NCBI GenBank assembly: GCA_963920525.1
Contig: OY986437.1
Span: forward strand, 195,195,511 to 195,259,510
Source of the DNA: Dichetophora obliterata
Lineage: Eukaryota > Arthropoda > Insecta > Diptera > Sciomyzidae
Direction: 5' to 3'
DNA: 64,000 bases
Both the position numbers and the translations under genes were made by a program. A model generated the notes under the pieces. The model saw only the letters and a list, made by a program, of their open reading frames with translations. It was not told the origin of the DNA and did not search any database. Positions 23,480 through 35,640 of this stretch are shown in pieces; position 1 is the first letter of the stretch, and the number at the start of each line of letters is the position of its first letter.

Positions 23480-25130
23480 GTATTACTAGTTAAAAGTGAG
23501 AAAAACATCAAGAAAAATGCATTGAAAATGCTGTCCATCCCACATTTTTTCCTTCAATACGTGCTAAATGCGCTTACAATCACATTACTTACATTTTAGC
23601 TTTAGGACTATACTTCAGCTGCTCTATTTTCATTGTCAATGATTAAAAATTGAAAACAAAATTTAAGTATCATTCAGCCTTTAGTAGATGTCTCACTTTT
23701 TAGATGTGCTGTAACTTTGTTTTCGACCGATCGATTTCATTCAGAATTGGCATGGAAAAGTTGTTCGAGCTTAGGATCATTTTTTTGGTAACAGCTTAAA
23801 AATAATTAACTACTAGGGCGGCTTAAGTGCACAAATGAAAAAACTTACAAAAAGTTGAAGAGTTCGTTTATTTACACAGAGACAAAATAGAACAACTCCG
23901 GTATTATTATTGTGTCCTTTAATAAAAAAATTCCATGCAAAGACTAAATTTCGTTAAATCAGACCACCCTAAATCGAAATTCGACCAACTCTCTTTAAAG
24001 AAGTGAACCACAATTAAAACTAACGTAGAGTATGTTAAGGCACTGTAGCGTAGATAATTAGCTATAATCGCATAAAAATAAACAGAAATTCTATCATTCA
24101 CTGGAAGAACCACTTGGAAAAAATTTGTCCAGCGGAGTTTGTATCTCCCCCGAATTAACCTCTAGATGAGTAAAATGGATGAGCTGGTTCCATTGTTAAT
24201 CCTACCAACATTTCTTTCAAAATATCCACCCCCCTTCAGTCAGCCTTTTGGGAGATGAAGAAAATTGGCGAAAATGAAGAAAATTGGCGAAAATAGTTCA
24301 TAGCTGGTAGTACCTCTGAGGTGATTCTTAGATGAGTAAAATGTATAAGATGGTCCTTATATGTTGTCACCCTCAACATTTATTTTGAACAACTCATTTT
24401 TCGCATTTTTCGGAGAGCAAAACTAATTTTTTTAAACGATCATATTTCAGACCTGACCAGTCAAAATTTATTTCTGCTCATTTGTGTGTGTCTTCATTTC
24501 TAAAAAATGTACGGCAGCTTTCGTTTTTACCCAGCAAAAAAGTTCTTCCTTCCAAAAGAAGGTAAAGTGGAAGTGAAAGTCTTGAACTCCATCCTTTCCA
24601 CTTTCATACCCAGAAGCCATTCTTTTAACATATGCATGTCATTGGGAGGAATACTTTCCTTAGTCTTCTCTAGAAGTCTTTACAGAATTTTTTCAATGGA
24701 AGATTTCTTTGAGCCCTGCAATGAAAGGATTATAGTAGGTGTTTTTTTGAACTTTAAGAAGGCATTCATAGAATGGAATGGTTTTTGTGGTAAGGGAGGG
24801 TTTAAAAATCTCACGTAAAATACCACTTTTTCTGATTTTCACTGGAAGTTGGAAGTGGTTGGGTTTTGTTTGGGGGTTTCAAAATCCCACTTAAAATATC
24901 TAAAATATGTACCATTATTTATAATTTCTTTTACTTTAATTAAAACTAAATGCTATTTGAAGGCCTTCCAGAAGTAGTTTATGAGAATGTGTCTTGAAAG
25001 CTGTTCTTGATAAGGCTAAGAAGAAGCACAATTGTATCTATAAAATGTATTTTATAAGCAGATTCCCTCAGAATGCATGTCACATTTGAATCAAAAATTT
25101 TTGTATTTTAACAAAATGAAAAGATGTTGA
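23480..25130. other. No gene recognised
   Basis: Low-complexity AT-rich sequence. Open frames such as 24507-24818 lack recognisable motifs and flanking splice context. A direct repeat of GAAAATTGGCGAAAAT occurs near 24275. Confidence 0.45.
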
Positions 25131-25139
25131 TGAACTGCA

Positions 25140-25660
25140 GTGAAATAATATGGAAATATATATTTATTTATAGCTTTTGATTGGTAAGCGATACTAAGGA
25201 AATTTTTTCACCAAATTATTTTTAAAGCTGTATCATTATTTAAAAAATATAAAAAAACATCTCGAAAAAATCCAGGCCTATGCCCGTGGTTTTTAATAAT
25301 AGAAACCATTTATTGAGTTTTGTGTCAAAACGAAGAATTTTTGCTGATAAATGATATGTCATATGAAAGAGAGTAAGAAATTAAAATTAAAAGAAAACTA
25401 AAGCAAAAACAACTTCTGACATATTTTTTGAGCGAACATTGAATATTTTAGATGCTTTTACAAATCATATTTTTCCAATTTCTTAAAATTATTTAATTGA
25501 ACTTTCAATCAAAGAAAATTAGAAGGAATTCGATAAGAACATAGCGGAGATATTTGCTTGCAAATTCAAAACTTGAAATATCAATAGTTTTTTATCATTC
25601 TGAGGCGATGACTTTGCCTTAAGAAAATGCGTTGTACTTGTAAGGACCAAAATTTGAGCC
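25140..25660. repeat. Remnant similar to the inside of the 44372-46655 Helitron-like element
   Basis: Blocks shared in order with 45810-46330 include CTTTTGATTGG, AATTTTTTCAC then AAATTATTTTT, AGAATTTTTGC, AAATGATATGTCATATGAAAG (compare AAATGCTATGTCGTATGAAAG) and GCGGAGATATTTGC. The ends are not visible. Confidence 0.6.
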
Positions 25661-26753
25661 ACAAATTTTGCCTACATATTTTAAAGTCAAATTGTAAATT
25701 TTCTTTCTAGTATGAAACAGTTCGATGAAACAGGGACCCAAACAGGGGATATAAGCCCGCATAACACTCGCAGGGATCTTCACCCCGACCTAAAAGGGTC
25801 TGACACCCACGACACCTGTTACAGCGGCCTCGAAAGGGGCCATCAGAACAAATTGGTGCAGGGTCATCAGTCCATTATTGGTTACGTCGAGATACGGCTA
25901 CAATGAACGACTATCTCGAAAGGTCAGAAACCTAGCCGCGTAAATACTCAGTAGAACCTACAAAACAACAGGTAATTAATCAGCTGTTGAATAATGCGAT
26001 ATTGCATGTAAACCTTTATATTAAATTATCAATAAAAATTTAATCGAATATGAGTAATAAATAACTTATTAATGTTACCAAAATAGTTGTTAATTAGCAA
26101 TTGGCTTTATTAGTCAATAAAGAACTCAGATGGTCATTAACAATCAGGCAGCCATTGATTCAACCGAATAAAAAGCTGATTAAATTATATAAAACATTTT
26201 TGTACCTCTACTTAACTAATAGCGAGGGCAGAAGCAAAACTGCGACTTTCCATCTAATTTTAATGCACGAATCGTCATTAAGCATGGTCAAAGAAACCTA
26301 CAAAGGTGTTTAAACTTAAAATAATAGCCACGGGCAAGAAATCCCTAAGTCAAGGCAGATCTATAGCAGGGTTAAAGGGAAATGTAGCAATAGTCCACCA
26401 AGGGTTAACGTTTTAAAATGAACATCTAAATAGTTGCTCGTATACATATAAAAATATACTCACATATTCTCTTTCATTTCATAGTGAGCAAAACCTGACG
26501 CCATAATCTCACGGGAGAATCACGCTAGGCGGACTAGTGAAAATATTTTGTAGAAACGGTCAACATGGTACAGTCATGAGCGGCGACATCGAGTTCCATG
26601 AGCGTCATCTACCTCACATACACGGACACCAGACAGCGCCAACAATAAGCAGTAACCGAAGAGCGAAGAGGTCGCCTACTCATAACAACAGTCGAGACCT
26701 CTACACGCACAGCAGTGAGCGACAACCCGATCGCTCACTCAGAACGGAGAGTC

Positions 26754-26921
26754 ATACCCCTTTTCCACACGGCAATTTTTCTTGCCAGCAAGTCGAAAAT
26801 GCAAAGGAAAGAAGAGCACAGCATCAAAGAAAGAACAGCACAGAAGAAAAACTTGCCAGTACAGACTTGCCTGTACCGCGGAATTGCCGGCAATAAAACT
26901 TTCCGAGTGGAAAAGGGGTAT
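26754..26921. repeat. Small inverted-repeat element (168 bp)
   Basis: ATACCCCTTTTCCACACGG at the left is mirrored by CCGAGTGGAAAAGGGGTAT at the right (one mismatch in 19). Inner parts also mirror each other (CGGCAATTTTTCTTGCC; TTGCCGGCAATAAAA). No coding content. MITE-like, nested in the GC-richer block. No clear target duplication. Confidence 0.6.
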
Positions 26922-27444
26922 TACAGAGCGGCAGGTACACTTCATTACCGACACACAACGAACCACCAGTGAGCGACATATAAACGACGACTCCTTCGTG
27001 CACTCAGAGCGGCAAATCTCATGTGCATAAGCGAATGCACCAACACCCGTGAGCGACCCACATACACAAAAGAGAAGTCCTACACCGAGAGCGCATCATC
27101 GGTTGAAAACGAGGCACCCGAGCTAATAGCAACAGACGATGAACAAACGCATACTTAGAGCGAGAACGGAAACTATGATCTCTGAAAATTTCCACATACG
27201 TTGGGGAGACAAACGACAACCAAAAGCAAGTGATGGTTGCCACCCAAAAGGCAACTCACCAACTAGTTTCAGAGCATAACAGCAAACCGCGTACCTATTT
27301 ACCAGCAGGTAGCTCCGACCAACATGTCTCACCATAAGAGAGCGACACTCAACACCACGCTCCGAACAAACACGTCATGCACACTATTCAGCAAGACAGA
27401 AGAGCCACCAATACATCAACAAGAATCAGCTTGAAATAAATCGG

Positions 27445-27512
27445 TGCTCAGAGCGGGAGTCGAACATTCGACCTTAACACATAACCAACCAGCACCATGC
27501 CAGCTAAGCACA
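27445..27512 (-). other. tRNA-like sequence (A and B box)
   Basis: On the minus strand GCTTAGCTGGCATGGTGCT resembles a D-arm / A box and GGTCGAATGTTCGACTCC a T-arm / B box. The outer strands GTGCTTA and TGAGCAC can pair as an acceptor-like stem with one G-T wobble, but the T stem pairs poorly. Best read as tRNA-derived, not as a working tRNA. Confidence 0.4.
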
Positions 27513-27683
27513 TACTTGCAGGAAGGAAGCGCATGCGCGGAGAGAGTGGATTACAACTGGTGACAGAAGCAGAACGAACGAGAAGGGAATAAACTACAAA
27601 GCTACAAAACACAACATAGCTAAGTAATCATAGAGCAACGAAAAGAAGAACGCCATTTACACAGCCAACAACATCCTACTGTG

Positions 27684-27722
27684 GTCTATATAAGGCCGAG
27701 AGAGAGAGAAATCGAGGAAGTC
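27684..27722 (+). promoter_or_regulatory. Candidate core promoter: TATA box and initiator
   Basis: TATATAAG at 27684-27693 is followed about 30 bp later by TCAGTGA at about 27720. TATA and a TCAGT initiator at this spacing are the standard arthropod arrangement and are also common inside LTRs. No open reading frame of note follows within 1 kb, so an LTR or non-coding transcript is more likely than a protein gene. Confidence 0.4.
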
Positions 27723-28749
27723 AGTGAACAGACCACGAACAGTAAAATTGTCACACAGTGAAAAGTAAAGCCGACCGGACAAACCAACTTAAATAGCAAT
27801 CCAAGTCATCATAGCGTAAGGACACTGCAGCAACGTTAAATAAACTATCACCAACCCTGAGGCATTGTCCAGCCCAACGATCACCAGGATTTCTATTTTG
27901 CGGAGGATATTTCGAAGGATCTCTCATCAACTTTTACTAAACCAGTGACGTATACTAAATCGTGTGTGTGTGTGGACCGGCAGCGAGGCCGCCGGAACAG
28001 TGAACATTTCAGTGACCAGTGAAGGGTTAGTGTAACCTCTCTACCTTTCCCCAATCCTTAAATTACAAAGAATTCGTATTCGTTTAATCGGTTCCTTTGA
28101 ATTCCTCAGCTCCTTTTATCGCCACTTATTCGCAATCCTTGAATCTACAAAAGTTCGTGTTCGTTTAACCGACTTTCTTGCAGATTCTTCACTCTTCCCA
28201 AACTAGGATACCTTCCTACAGTTACACGGCCGGCTAGCTCGTCGCACGTCTGGCCCACACACTGACTCGAAGGACCAAGATTTCTTTTCTTTCCTTTCTT
28301 TATCTTTATCTTTATTTATAAACATATTAATACCACATTTAGTAATCCTATAGAAATTAAAGAATAGCCCACCGAACTAATGAACAATCGGTGTTTCAAT
28401 AAAACACAATAGGATAATAGTTAGTTACCGCAGTTGAATTCCTTTGGCCTCGTAGCCTCTTTATATCTTTTTTTGAAGGAGATTCTTTTAATTAGTGGGA
28501 ATCGGTTATTTATTTGAAATAACCTTTTGTATCGCTATCTAAGTATACTTTGTAAGAACTTTAAATTCAATTAAAGCTTGAATAATAAAAATTATAACGT
28601 GATGAATAAAACTGAAAGCGTCTGATTTGTGTCCCAAAAATTAGTTGAAGAATATAAATTTTGGTACGACCCCTGGACAGCCGCTTTGCTGTCCCAGCTA
28701 TAGAACGCCGGAAAGGCGGCACGTTACATACAAAGAAAATTGTAAGTTT

Positions 28750-29880
28750 TCAAATTATCACAATAGTTTTGATTTCAAAATAACGGGAATTTTCATAACA
28801 TTCTACCTGCAAAAAATATTACCCAAAAATCTTTTCTATACCGTTATTTTTCTTATTCAACAACTTTTCATACAAAAACACGTTGTTCTGAGAACAACTA
28901 TAGTTTTTTCATATTGTGTAAGCCTCTTCATCCACACCTTTCATCCGATACCTTATTCATCATGGACATTGATATTGTATTCAGAATCAGCACCAGTTTT
29001 TTTATAGGGAGACCCTAGAAAGGTGCCAAATAGAGATGGGTATTTGGTTGAGAAATATTGGCGATAGAAAAAAACTTTGACATGGTGATACGTTATCTGT
29101 GTTAAATAAAGGTGTATTTTGGAGCTTGCAGTTAGGTGTCGATACTCTTGGCATAGGCGAAACTGAATTTGTAAGCACAAGCAACAACATCTATTAAACA
29201 ACAAGACCTGGTCTATCGCTGTATCCAATTCAATCTAATTGAGATAACACATTAAATCTTTATTCAATAGTATAAAAAAAACTAATGTAGAGACGGCCAA
29301 TTGGTTGTGGAGAGGATTTTTTTACTTTACTGAACTTTAACTAGATTTGACCTAGATAAAGGCATGAAACTTGTCCTGTCTCAGATTTAATATCAGATGT
29401 TTATATAGTTTTCTGCCACATTTATAACACCCTACACAGCTATTTTACTTGATTACTCCACTTTTTCCTTCGGTGGTATCACAACGGAGCAAATAATCTG
29501 ACCAGCCGCCTCCTAAGCATAATCTAGCCTAACCATACCAACGGATAAGCTCTTTGTTTTCTTCCAAATGATAATGAAGTTGCGTTAATAGAAATGTAAT
29601 ATCAAAAGAATTTTTTACTGAGATATTACAATGGTTAAATAGATGGATTTGCTGGTTAATAGTTCATATGCTAACAGGCACATAGAAGGGTCGGCGTGAA
29701 CTTGTGCTTAGCACAACCGCAATGGTAGTTCAATTAATTTTGCTAGAGACTTAAGATGTTACTTCTATTTTCATTCAATAAATGGTATAGTAACTAATGA
29801 TGATCAAGTGGTATAGTAACTACACTCAGCCACTCACTGATACAATGAATACAAATATTGAAATGGCTAAAAATAAATTA
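28750..29880. other. No gene recognised; possible intron of the minus-strand host gene
   Basis: This lies directly downstream of the GTAAGA donor that ends the fourth coding exon of the host gene. It shows no exon-like open frame that I can connect to it. The coding sequence should resume further left, but no acceptor plus homologous sequence was identified. Confidence 0.45.
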
Positions 29881-29891
29881 AAAATTCTTAC

Positions 29892-30684
29892 TTGTCTCCA
29901 CTTTCCGCAATGGAGCCGCCCTGTCCATCAGGTGAACGACGCTTGGCATCTGCACTTCCATCGGCATCGGGATCTATATCGGCAATCCCATCTACACCGC
30001 CAACTCCAGTGTCAGTCTTGTCATTGATGCCCATTTCGTAACTCTGGAAATTTGCACTTTCACTTTCAACTTCTGGCAATACAGAAATAGCACGTTCACT
30101 AACCCTTTCGACCAAATCGGCATCGGTGTCCCTCGGCGATAAATGTTGCGAGCCAATAGCTGTTGCTAGGCTGGTATCACTTGTAGTGGCATATTGTGAA
30201 TTGGTTGCACCAATTGTAGATGATGTTCTAGCTCCATTCACTACGGATACAGCAGCTTCGATTGGTTGTGTAGGTGGGGCGGGTGATTTCTTCAGCTCAG
30301 TTATGGCAGGACTAGTTAGGCTTCCTGAACTTTTTGCAGCTGCCACACCTTCAGCCGTACCGATACGCGATACTGAAGCACCTTTGCCCGCTTTATTTTC
30401 AACAACTGTTGTCACACTTGGTGATGGTGATGTTGCACTCTCGTAACCACCACCACCACCACCTGTTGTGGTTCTGTTTATATCAGTTTCGGCTAAGCTC
30501 TTAAGATCGGTAAGATTTTCAGTAATTGTTTTTTGTATCTCATCCGTTGCCTCGGTGACAGTCTTTTGTACATTTTCTAATGTCTTCTGGGATTTTTCTA
30601 GAATGGCAGAAGGTAGTGTGGAGATGTCTTCGTTTGTACTTAACAATTGTTCGGACGCCTTGTGTGAAGTCTTGTCTGATTGCG
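29892..30684 (-). CDS. Host gene, coding exon 4 (large disordered protein)
   Basis: The exon starts after an acceptor ATTATAG at 30685 and ends at GGAGACAA with a GTAAGA donor at 29891. The frame continues correctly from exon 3 (codon split as A|CG). It encodes about 264 residues: a predicted amphipathic helical stretch (LEKSQKTLENVQKTVTEATD), then a low-complexity part with Gly run GGGGGG, Ser/Thr/Ala-rich segments and an acidic end (DIDPDADGSADAKRRSPDG). If the donor is not used, a stop follows at once (AAG TAA). The strong donor and acidic tail without a defined domain suggest the protein continues in an exon further left. Confidence 0.75.
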
Positions 30685-30739
30685 CTATAATAGAAAAGAA
30701 TATAAGTTTTTGGAAGTGAAATTAAATGAGAAATCATAC

Positions 30740-33279
30740 TTCCTATGTCGATTTCCTCCGCAATTGAGGCAGTTTCCGCATCAAACTTTCTGCTTAAGTT
30801 ACTGTCCGAACGTTTCCGACTCAGCAGACTCATTTTGGAACCAGCTCGTATGAGTCGCAATTTCGTCACTTGTCGCTTTAGACTTCCTGTAGAAGCTGAT
30901 GAACCAGAATCTGTTCCCGCTACTTCATATTTCTCCGATTTTGATCCACTTGGAGCTGTATTTTTTGGTGTTTCAGCCTTTGTCGTCCCTGCACTAGATA
31001 TCCCGGTGGCGGTCGTTTGAGCTTCACCTACTTCTGCACTATCTTTGTTGCCTCCACTAATTACCTTCTTTATTGCAGTGGCCTTTGCTGCCGTTGTCAC
31101 CGTCCTTATCACAGATGGCGGCCTTTTAGTTTCTGCTGTAGTTCCACTTTTTTTAAGGCTTAAGGATGATGCCTCCTTTTTTAAAGGCTTTGTGACTGCT
31201 GTGGTCGTGGTTACTGCCGCTGCTACAGCTGATTTCTTTTGTACGTTTGATGCTTCTCGCCTCAAGCTGGTGCGGCTGGCAGTTTTCTGTAGTGAAACTG
31301 GTTTCTTTGTTGCATCGGTTGGTGTTTTTTTCACCGACGAAGGTGTACGTTTAACACTCGACTCCGGCTTACGCACCGATGTTGCTGCTTTTTTGGCACT
31401 AGCTGGCTCCTTACCTCTTACGCTGCTTGGCTGTGTGGGTGATCTACGTAGTGCAATAGGCGTTGTAGTTATCGGTGCCTGTTTGGATTTAGAAAGTATT
31501 TTGGTAGCTAGTGTAGATTTTTCACCATTTTGCGCTCGCATCGGTATCTTCGAACGGGAATTTCGGCGCTGTTGCTCTGGTGATCTTCCTTTTTTACTAC
31601 GCTCGGGACTCAGTGAACTGCGACGTATAAACACAGTTCGCCGACTGCCTTTTGGACTGAGTGACACTGATTTCCGTCGCCTCATTGAACTGATGCGCTT
31701 TGGTCCCGGACTGAGTGAAACACTACCAGTCTTTAATACTGAGCTTTGACTCAATCTCGAGTTGGATCGAGAGTTGGAGCGTGAGTTGGCTAAACTTCGG
31801 GCCTGTTCCATGCGTGAACTTTGACGTGAGCTGGCACGTGATCCACCTCGTGAAATGGGTTTGGTTGAAGCTCGTGAGGTTGATCGAGATGCCGCCGCTA
31901 ATTGGGTACCATGTGAGGATGCTCGGGATTCTGTACGCAACGTAGCTCTTGAAGGAGATCGACTAGAGGCTGCTCGTGATGTCGGCCTGGAGAGTGGGAG
32001 CTGTACCCCACTTAAATCTTTTACCGGTGAGCTGGAGCGAGACTCATGCCTCGAGTCTGCATGCGAGCTAAGTCGTGAGTTTGATCTAGATTCCACTCCA
32101 TTACGTACAGGAATTTTTGAAATAGAGCCTCGTCGCGAAACGCTATCGGAAGCTGTCTCGGATACTGATAGTGCGGCCGCTGGACTTTGTGGACTACTAG
32201 AGTCTTTGTTGGGAGTGCCAATTATGGGCGAAAGTGTGGTAGGTTTTGCTATTTTGCTACGCGATGCACGTACACCAGCTTTGGCTTTGGTTGCTGGCGG
32301 TGGCGCTATTGATAGCCTTCGCTTCGTAGCCGGACTGCTACCGGGCACCATAGATTTTCTTCGTAGAGGCTGTGGCGTCAATGAAGGTCGTCTATAGCTA
32401 AAGTCTGAAGTTGTAACCGAGCTAAGATTGGAACTGCGACGATCCGAGGCAGTCTGAGTGGAACTACGGCGTTCAGGTGAGGTGGAACTAGATCTCCGAC
32501 GTTCAGCTCTAGAGCTGAATGGAGTTAATGAAGGACGTCGTTTGCCTGGCTCTATCGTCACATCTTCCATGCTGGACCACTTGGAGCGTAGTGGGATGCG
32601 CGATGAGCTATCCGCACTGTTTATTATACGCAACAAACCACGCTGCTTGCGTGTAGGATTTGGATTTGGCCTAAGTGGTCGCGGCAAGGCACCGGGTGGA
32701 ATTACGGATGATTCGCGTCGTAAATCCAAAGCGGAACGATTCAGACGTGGTATGGCAGTGCGATAGGGGTCAGTAATTAGTGGCAGTGTTTCGCAGCTCT
32801 TCATCCTGGGGCCGTAGGCTAGAGCCGAAGAAGGTAGAGCTTTCGGAGGGATTATTTGCGATACTGACAATGGTGCATCATGATTTAGAAGTGAGGATAT
32901 AAATTCACGATGTTGCAAAATACCCTTATGTGGTGGCATTTTACTGGGACTGCGGCGTCCAGTCATATTAAACTGTACTGACGGACGTGGCGAGTCATCA
33001 GAGGTGAGAAGACTTGGACGCAGCTGTGGAAGTTTTAATTGTGTCGTGGAAATGGACTTGCGACGTGGACTTTTTTGGGGAGTTTGGTCATGTCTTGGAA
33101 TCGATGCAGATGTTGCAGATGCCGTGGAGCTATCCTTAAAGCCACAGCCGAGAAATGGTGATATTTGACTTTTGTGGTGCTGTGCAATAGGACTTTGAAC
33201 GCGCGAGTCTTGTGGTGTGGGTGATTTGTCGGAGATGATGGTAAATGATGTTTTCTTATGCAAACGTGGCTGCTCAACT
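30740..33279 (-). CDS. Host gene, coding exon 3 (Ser/Arg-rich)
   Basis: 2,540 bp open exon from acceptor TTGCAG (ends 33280) to donor GTATGA (30739). Its first residues VEQPRLHKKTSF follow on from exon 2 (codon CG|A). The protein is basic and rich in Ser, Arg, Pro and Lys. A long SR-type section (about 31740-32100) repeats SRSNSRSNSRLS-like units, followed by RRRKSVSLSPKGSRR and many SP sites, then K/T/S-rich repeats (SVKRTPSSVKKTPTDATKK). No folded domain is recognised. Such composition suits a phosphorylated scaffold, cytoskeleton-binding or channel-tail region, but this is inference. The 55-bp intron that follows contains no in-frame stop. Confidence 0.8.
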
Positions 33280-33345
33280 CTGCAATAAAAGAAATAGTTG
33301 GTTAGCAGAGACTTGGAAATAGCAAAAGCATTTTCGAATAGCTAC

Positions 33346-33945
33346 CGAAATTCGCCACCCGTGAAGATAGAGTCCTTTATAATAGCCGGCGACAATTCGC
33401 ATCTGAGCGTCGGAGTGTCATTAACATCCAAGCTCAGAGATTCCTCCTGCATTGGAGGTGGTGGTATTGGCGGAAGAGGCGGCGGTGCTGGTGGTAGCGG
33501 CAAATTTTGTTCAATACCATCGACTGCACTGCTACGTCTCTGCTGCAGATACTGCTGTGGAGAGAGCAATAGGCCCATGTCGCTATCATAACGATATGTA
33601 GCCGATGGATCGGGCTGTTGCATCGGTGAAATACGCTTATCTGGCAGTGGAATCGTTGCACGGTCGAGCACAACAGTTGTATCCATTCGACGTTCCTCAC
33701 CGCTACTAGAACCGTTTGAATCGTTGATCATGGCTGCCACAGGGGAATCATGCATCGGCATTTCATCACGTTTAATAGACATCACATTCTTAGAGCTGGG
33801 ACGTAGGCGAGGCATTTTAGTGAATTCCGGAAAGTTAGGCAAGCCATGCGCGGACGGACGAAACCATTCACTGCTTGAGCAAGACTCGTTGGAAAACTGA
33901 CGCGTATAGGTTTTGGGCAGTTCGGGAACATCTGGTGGTGGAGAG
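33346..33945 (-). CDS. Host gene, coding exon 2 (Pro-rich)
   Basis: The acceptor TTCTTAG ends at 33946 and the donor is GTAGCT at 33345 (a weak but valid GT). The reading enters from exon 1 as GG|C and runs PPPDVPELPKTYTRQFSNES, then HGLPNFPEFTKMPRLRPSS. Near its end is a proline tract (LPLPPAPPPLPPIPPPP), which is a potential SH3/WW/EVH1 ligand. No catalytic domain. 600 bp, open throughout in the host-gene frame. Introns on both sides are 61 bp (left, 33280-33345 is 66 bp) and thus typical of flies. Confidence 0.8.
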
Positions 33946-34006
33946 CTAAGAAGAAGACAGTCTTAAGTTCTATGTGTAAATTAAAAGTGATCTAAAAAAA
34001 ACTCAC

Positions 34007-34728
34007 CCCAAACTACCCACATTTGACTTGAAGTCCTCCGAAAAGTTTGACACGCGACGCGTTGCCTCCGAGTACTCCCGCAGACCAGTAGCATCGCTGA
34101 TTGTAAATGTTTCTTGCAGCTCAGTCGCATCAGCAGGCTCAACTATATCATAAAGCTCTGGACGCCGCAATATATCGTTCGGAGCAAGCAACGCATAGTT
34201 GGGCGAATCTCTGGCCTCTGAACTTGAATCGCCACTCGAATGAGGAAGAATCTGTATATCAGGTGGTTGCAGGCGTGAAGCATAGTTTACGTTGGACAAT
34301 CGGCGGCTTATGGACGAACTGTATGGAACATCTGAGAAAAGACGCCGCATATTTGAACGTCCGCCACCAGAGAGCTCAACCTCCTCCTCGGAACTCAGCT
34401 GTATCATGGAAGGACGCCGCAAAAATTCAGCAGCATGCGGAAATTGAGAGCCAAAGAAGTCTTCCGATGGAGGAGGAGGTACAGGATCACCAAAAATACT
34501 GTTGAATTGCGAGTCGCCCATCTCGATTTCAGTGCTGACCACATTTGTGGAGCCTGTAGAGCGTGCCTGCGATTGTTCAAAGAAGTTGCGTGACAACGAG
34601 GAGGCAGGTGACATAGTTTGATAGTTGTAGTCAAGAGGTATGATAGCTGGCGTGGTACGGGCCTCAGTGGTGTTGGAGCTTGGTCTAAGCTGTGGTGGAG
34701 AAGGTGTTAGTGAAGATGTCGCTTTCAT
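34007..34728 (-). CDS. Host gene, coding exon 1 with start codon
   Basis: ATG at 34728 (MKATSSLTPSPPQLRP) is the first in-frame Met after an upstream in-frame stop near 34800, and the exon ends at TTTGGG|GTGAGT (donor 34006). 240 complete codons encode a Ser/Pro-rich acidic region with PPPPSEDFFG, SSEEEVELSGGG and RRLSNVNYAS. No signal peptide or membrane segment is visible. With exons 2-4 it gives at least 1,551 residues. I do not recognise the protein; one untested idea is the long disordered N-terminus of a channel or synaptic scaffold protein. A short upstream ATG overlaps the start (ATGTTAATATGA). Confidence 0.8.
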
Positions 34729-34817
34729 ATTAACATGGAGAGTAAATGTATGTGGAAGAACGCCTTCAGAATAGGTGATTGTTGTAAAGTTTTGATAATG
34801 ACTGCGACATTAAGATC
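34729..34817 (-). other. Host gene 5' UTR, part 2
   Basis: A polypyrimidine tract plus TTTTTTGCAG (acceptor at 34818-34819) precedes ATCTTAATGTCGCAG. The segment reaches the start codon at 34728. It carries an upstream ORF (ATGTCGCAGTCA..., 14 codons) that could dampen translation. A matching donor CGCAG|GTAACG at 35102 would give an intron of about 285 bp. Confidence 0.55.
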
Positions 34818-35102
34818 TGCAAAAAAAAAATTCCTATAATCTTGCCAATTCTTAATTCCTAAGCAATAGGTAAATTTACGTGTGTTTTCTTTAGTTAAGA
34901 TATCCAGTCGTTGGTCCTGCCTACAACGCATCCGTTCGCTTTGAGCTCTTGTTGCTTTTGTTTTGCGTCAGCTGTCTCAGCAACCGGCTAGCATGGGTCA
35001 AAAACTGCAGGTACAGAGGAGAGATGCGTTATCGATTTGTAGCTAACTAGTTCAACAATAGAAAAACAACAACAAAGTAAATGTGAAGTAGCTGTACGTT
35101 AC

Positions 35103-35640
35103 CTGCGACAAAACTGCAAATCCAAAGAAACTGAATGAAAGTCCTCGTGCCGTCCTTAGCGGAGGTCTTCGCTTAGTTGAGTGAACTTCCTACCGACCGT
35201 TGTCTATGTCGTTGTGTTTATGTTCACCTTCTCTTGTGTATTGGTCAGTTTTTGTGTGTATTTTCAGCTCTTTGGAGTTTTCCGTGCTATATATGTATAT
35301 GCTGTTGTTGCAGTTGTTGACGTTGCATGTGTTGCAAGAATATTTCAACATTGTTTTTCGTTCACTCGCTGTTCCAACGTTCACTTCAGTTCAATGGCTT
35401 CTCTGCATTTGAATATTACAGCTATACCGCTGTTGCATTATGTTGTTGTTGTTGTTCAAGCGTGTGTTTGTGTGTGTGTGGTGTATGTTGCTTTCACTTT
35501 TTTCCTTAAATTTGCCACGCTAAACTTAATTTCTTTAATAGTTTCAGTTGATGTTTCTCTTAAAAAGAAGAATTTTTGCATGCATATTCATTTCACCATG
35601 CTTCCATTGTATTCGCTTCATGTATCTGCAAGAAAATTGA
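35103..35640 (-). promoter_or_regulatory. Host gene upstream 5' UTR exon and probable promoter region
   Basis: On the minus strand GTTTTGTCGCAG|GTAACG forms a good donor at 35102, so transcribed non-coding sequence lies immediately right of it. The region 34930-35500 is less AT-rich, carries GTTGTT/CAACAA and (GT)n runs (35450-35490) common in fly 5' UTRs and promoters, and has no credible coding frame. The transcription start is not identified. Confidence 0.4.

Larger units (their letters stand above)
25700..28740. other. GC-richer block of unknown origin, possibly LTR-like
   Basis: Base composition changes sharply from the AT-rich surroundings. Motifs like GTGAGCGACA and CACTCAGAGCGG recur between 26700 and 27160. 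A TATA/initiator pair lies at 27684-27722, a hairpin element at 26754-26921 and a tRNA-like sequence at 27445-27512. Near the right edge CGACCCCTGGACAGC and CGCCGGAAAGGCGGC form short palindromes. No gag, pol or env motif and no paired terminal repeat was found, so a solo LTR or an unrelated non-coding element are both possible. Confidence 0.35.

Noticed and set aside
26537..27335. Overlapping open frames on both strands in the GC-richer block
   Set aside because: They overlap in several frames, show no motifs, and run through a MITE; their length follows from the lower AT content.
30540..30684. Extension of exon 3 to a stop at 30540 as the main product
   Set aside because: It requires retention of a 55-bp GT-AG intron and an end without family-like composition. 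Exon 4 continues the same style of protein when spliced. Kept only as a possible isoform.
30126..32766. Several long plus-strand open frames (30126-30446, 31045-31749, 31855-32397, 32458-32766)
   Set aside because: They lie opposite the minus-strand host exons, whose Ser/Arg/Pro codon bias keeps other frames open. They have no domain or splice support.
33298..34634. Other frames at 33298-33591, 33434-33700, 34107-34505 and 34404-34634
   Set aside because: All overlap host exons 1-2, which have phase-consistent splice sites in the chosen frame.
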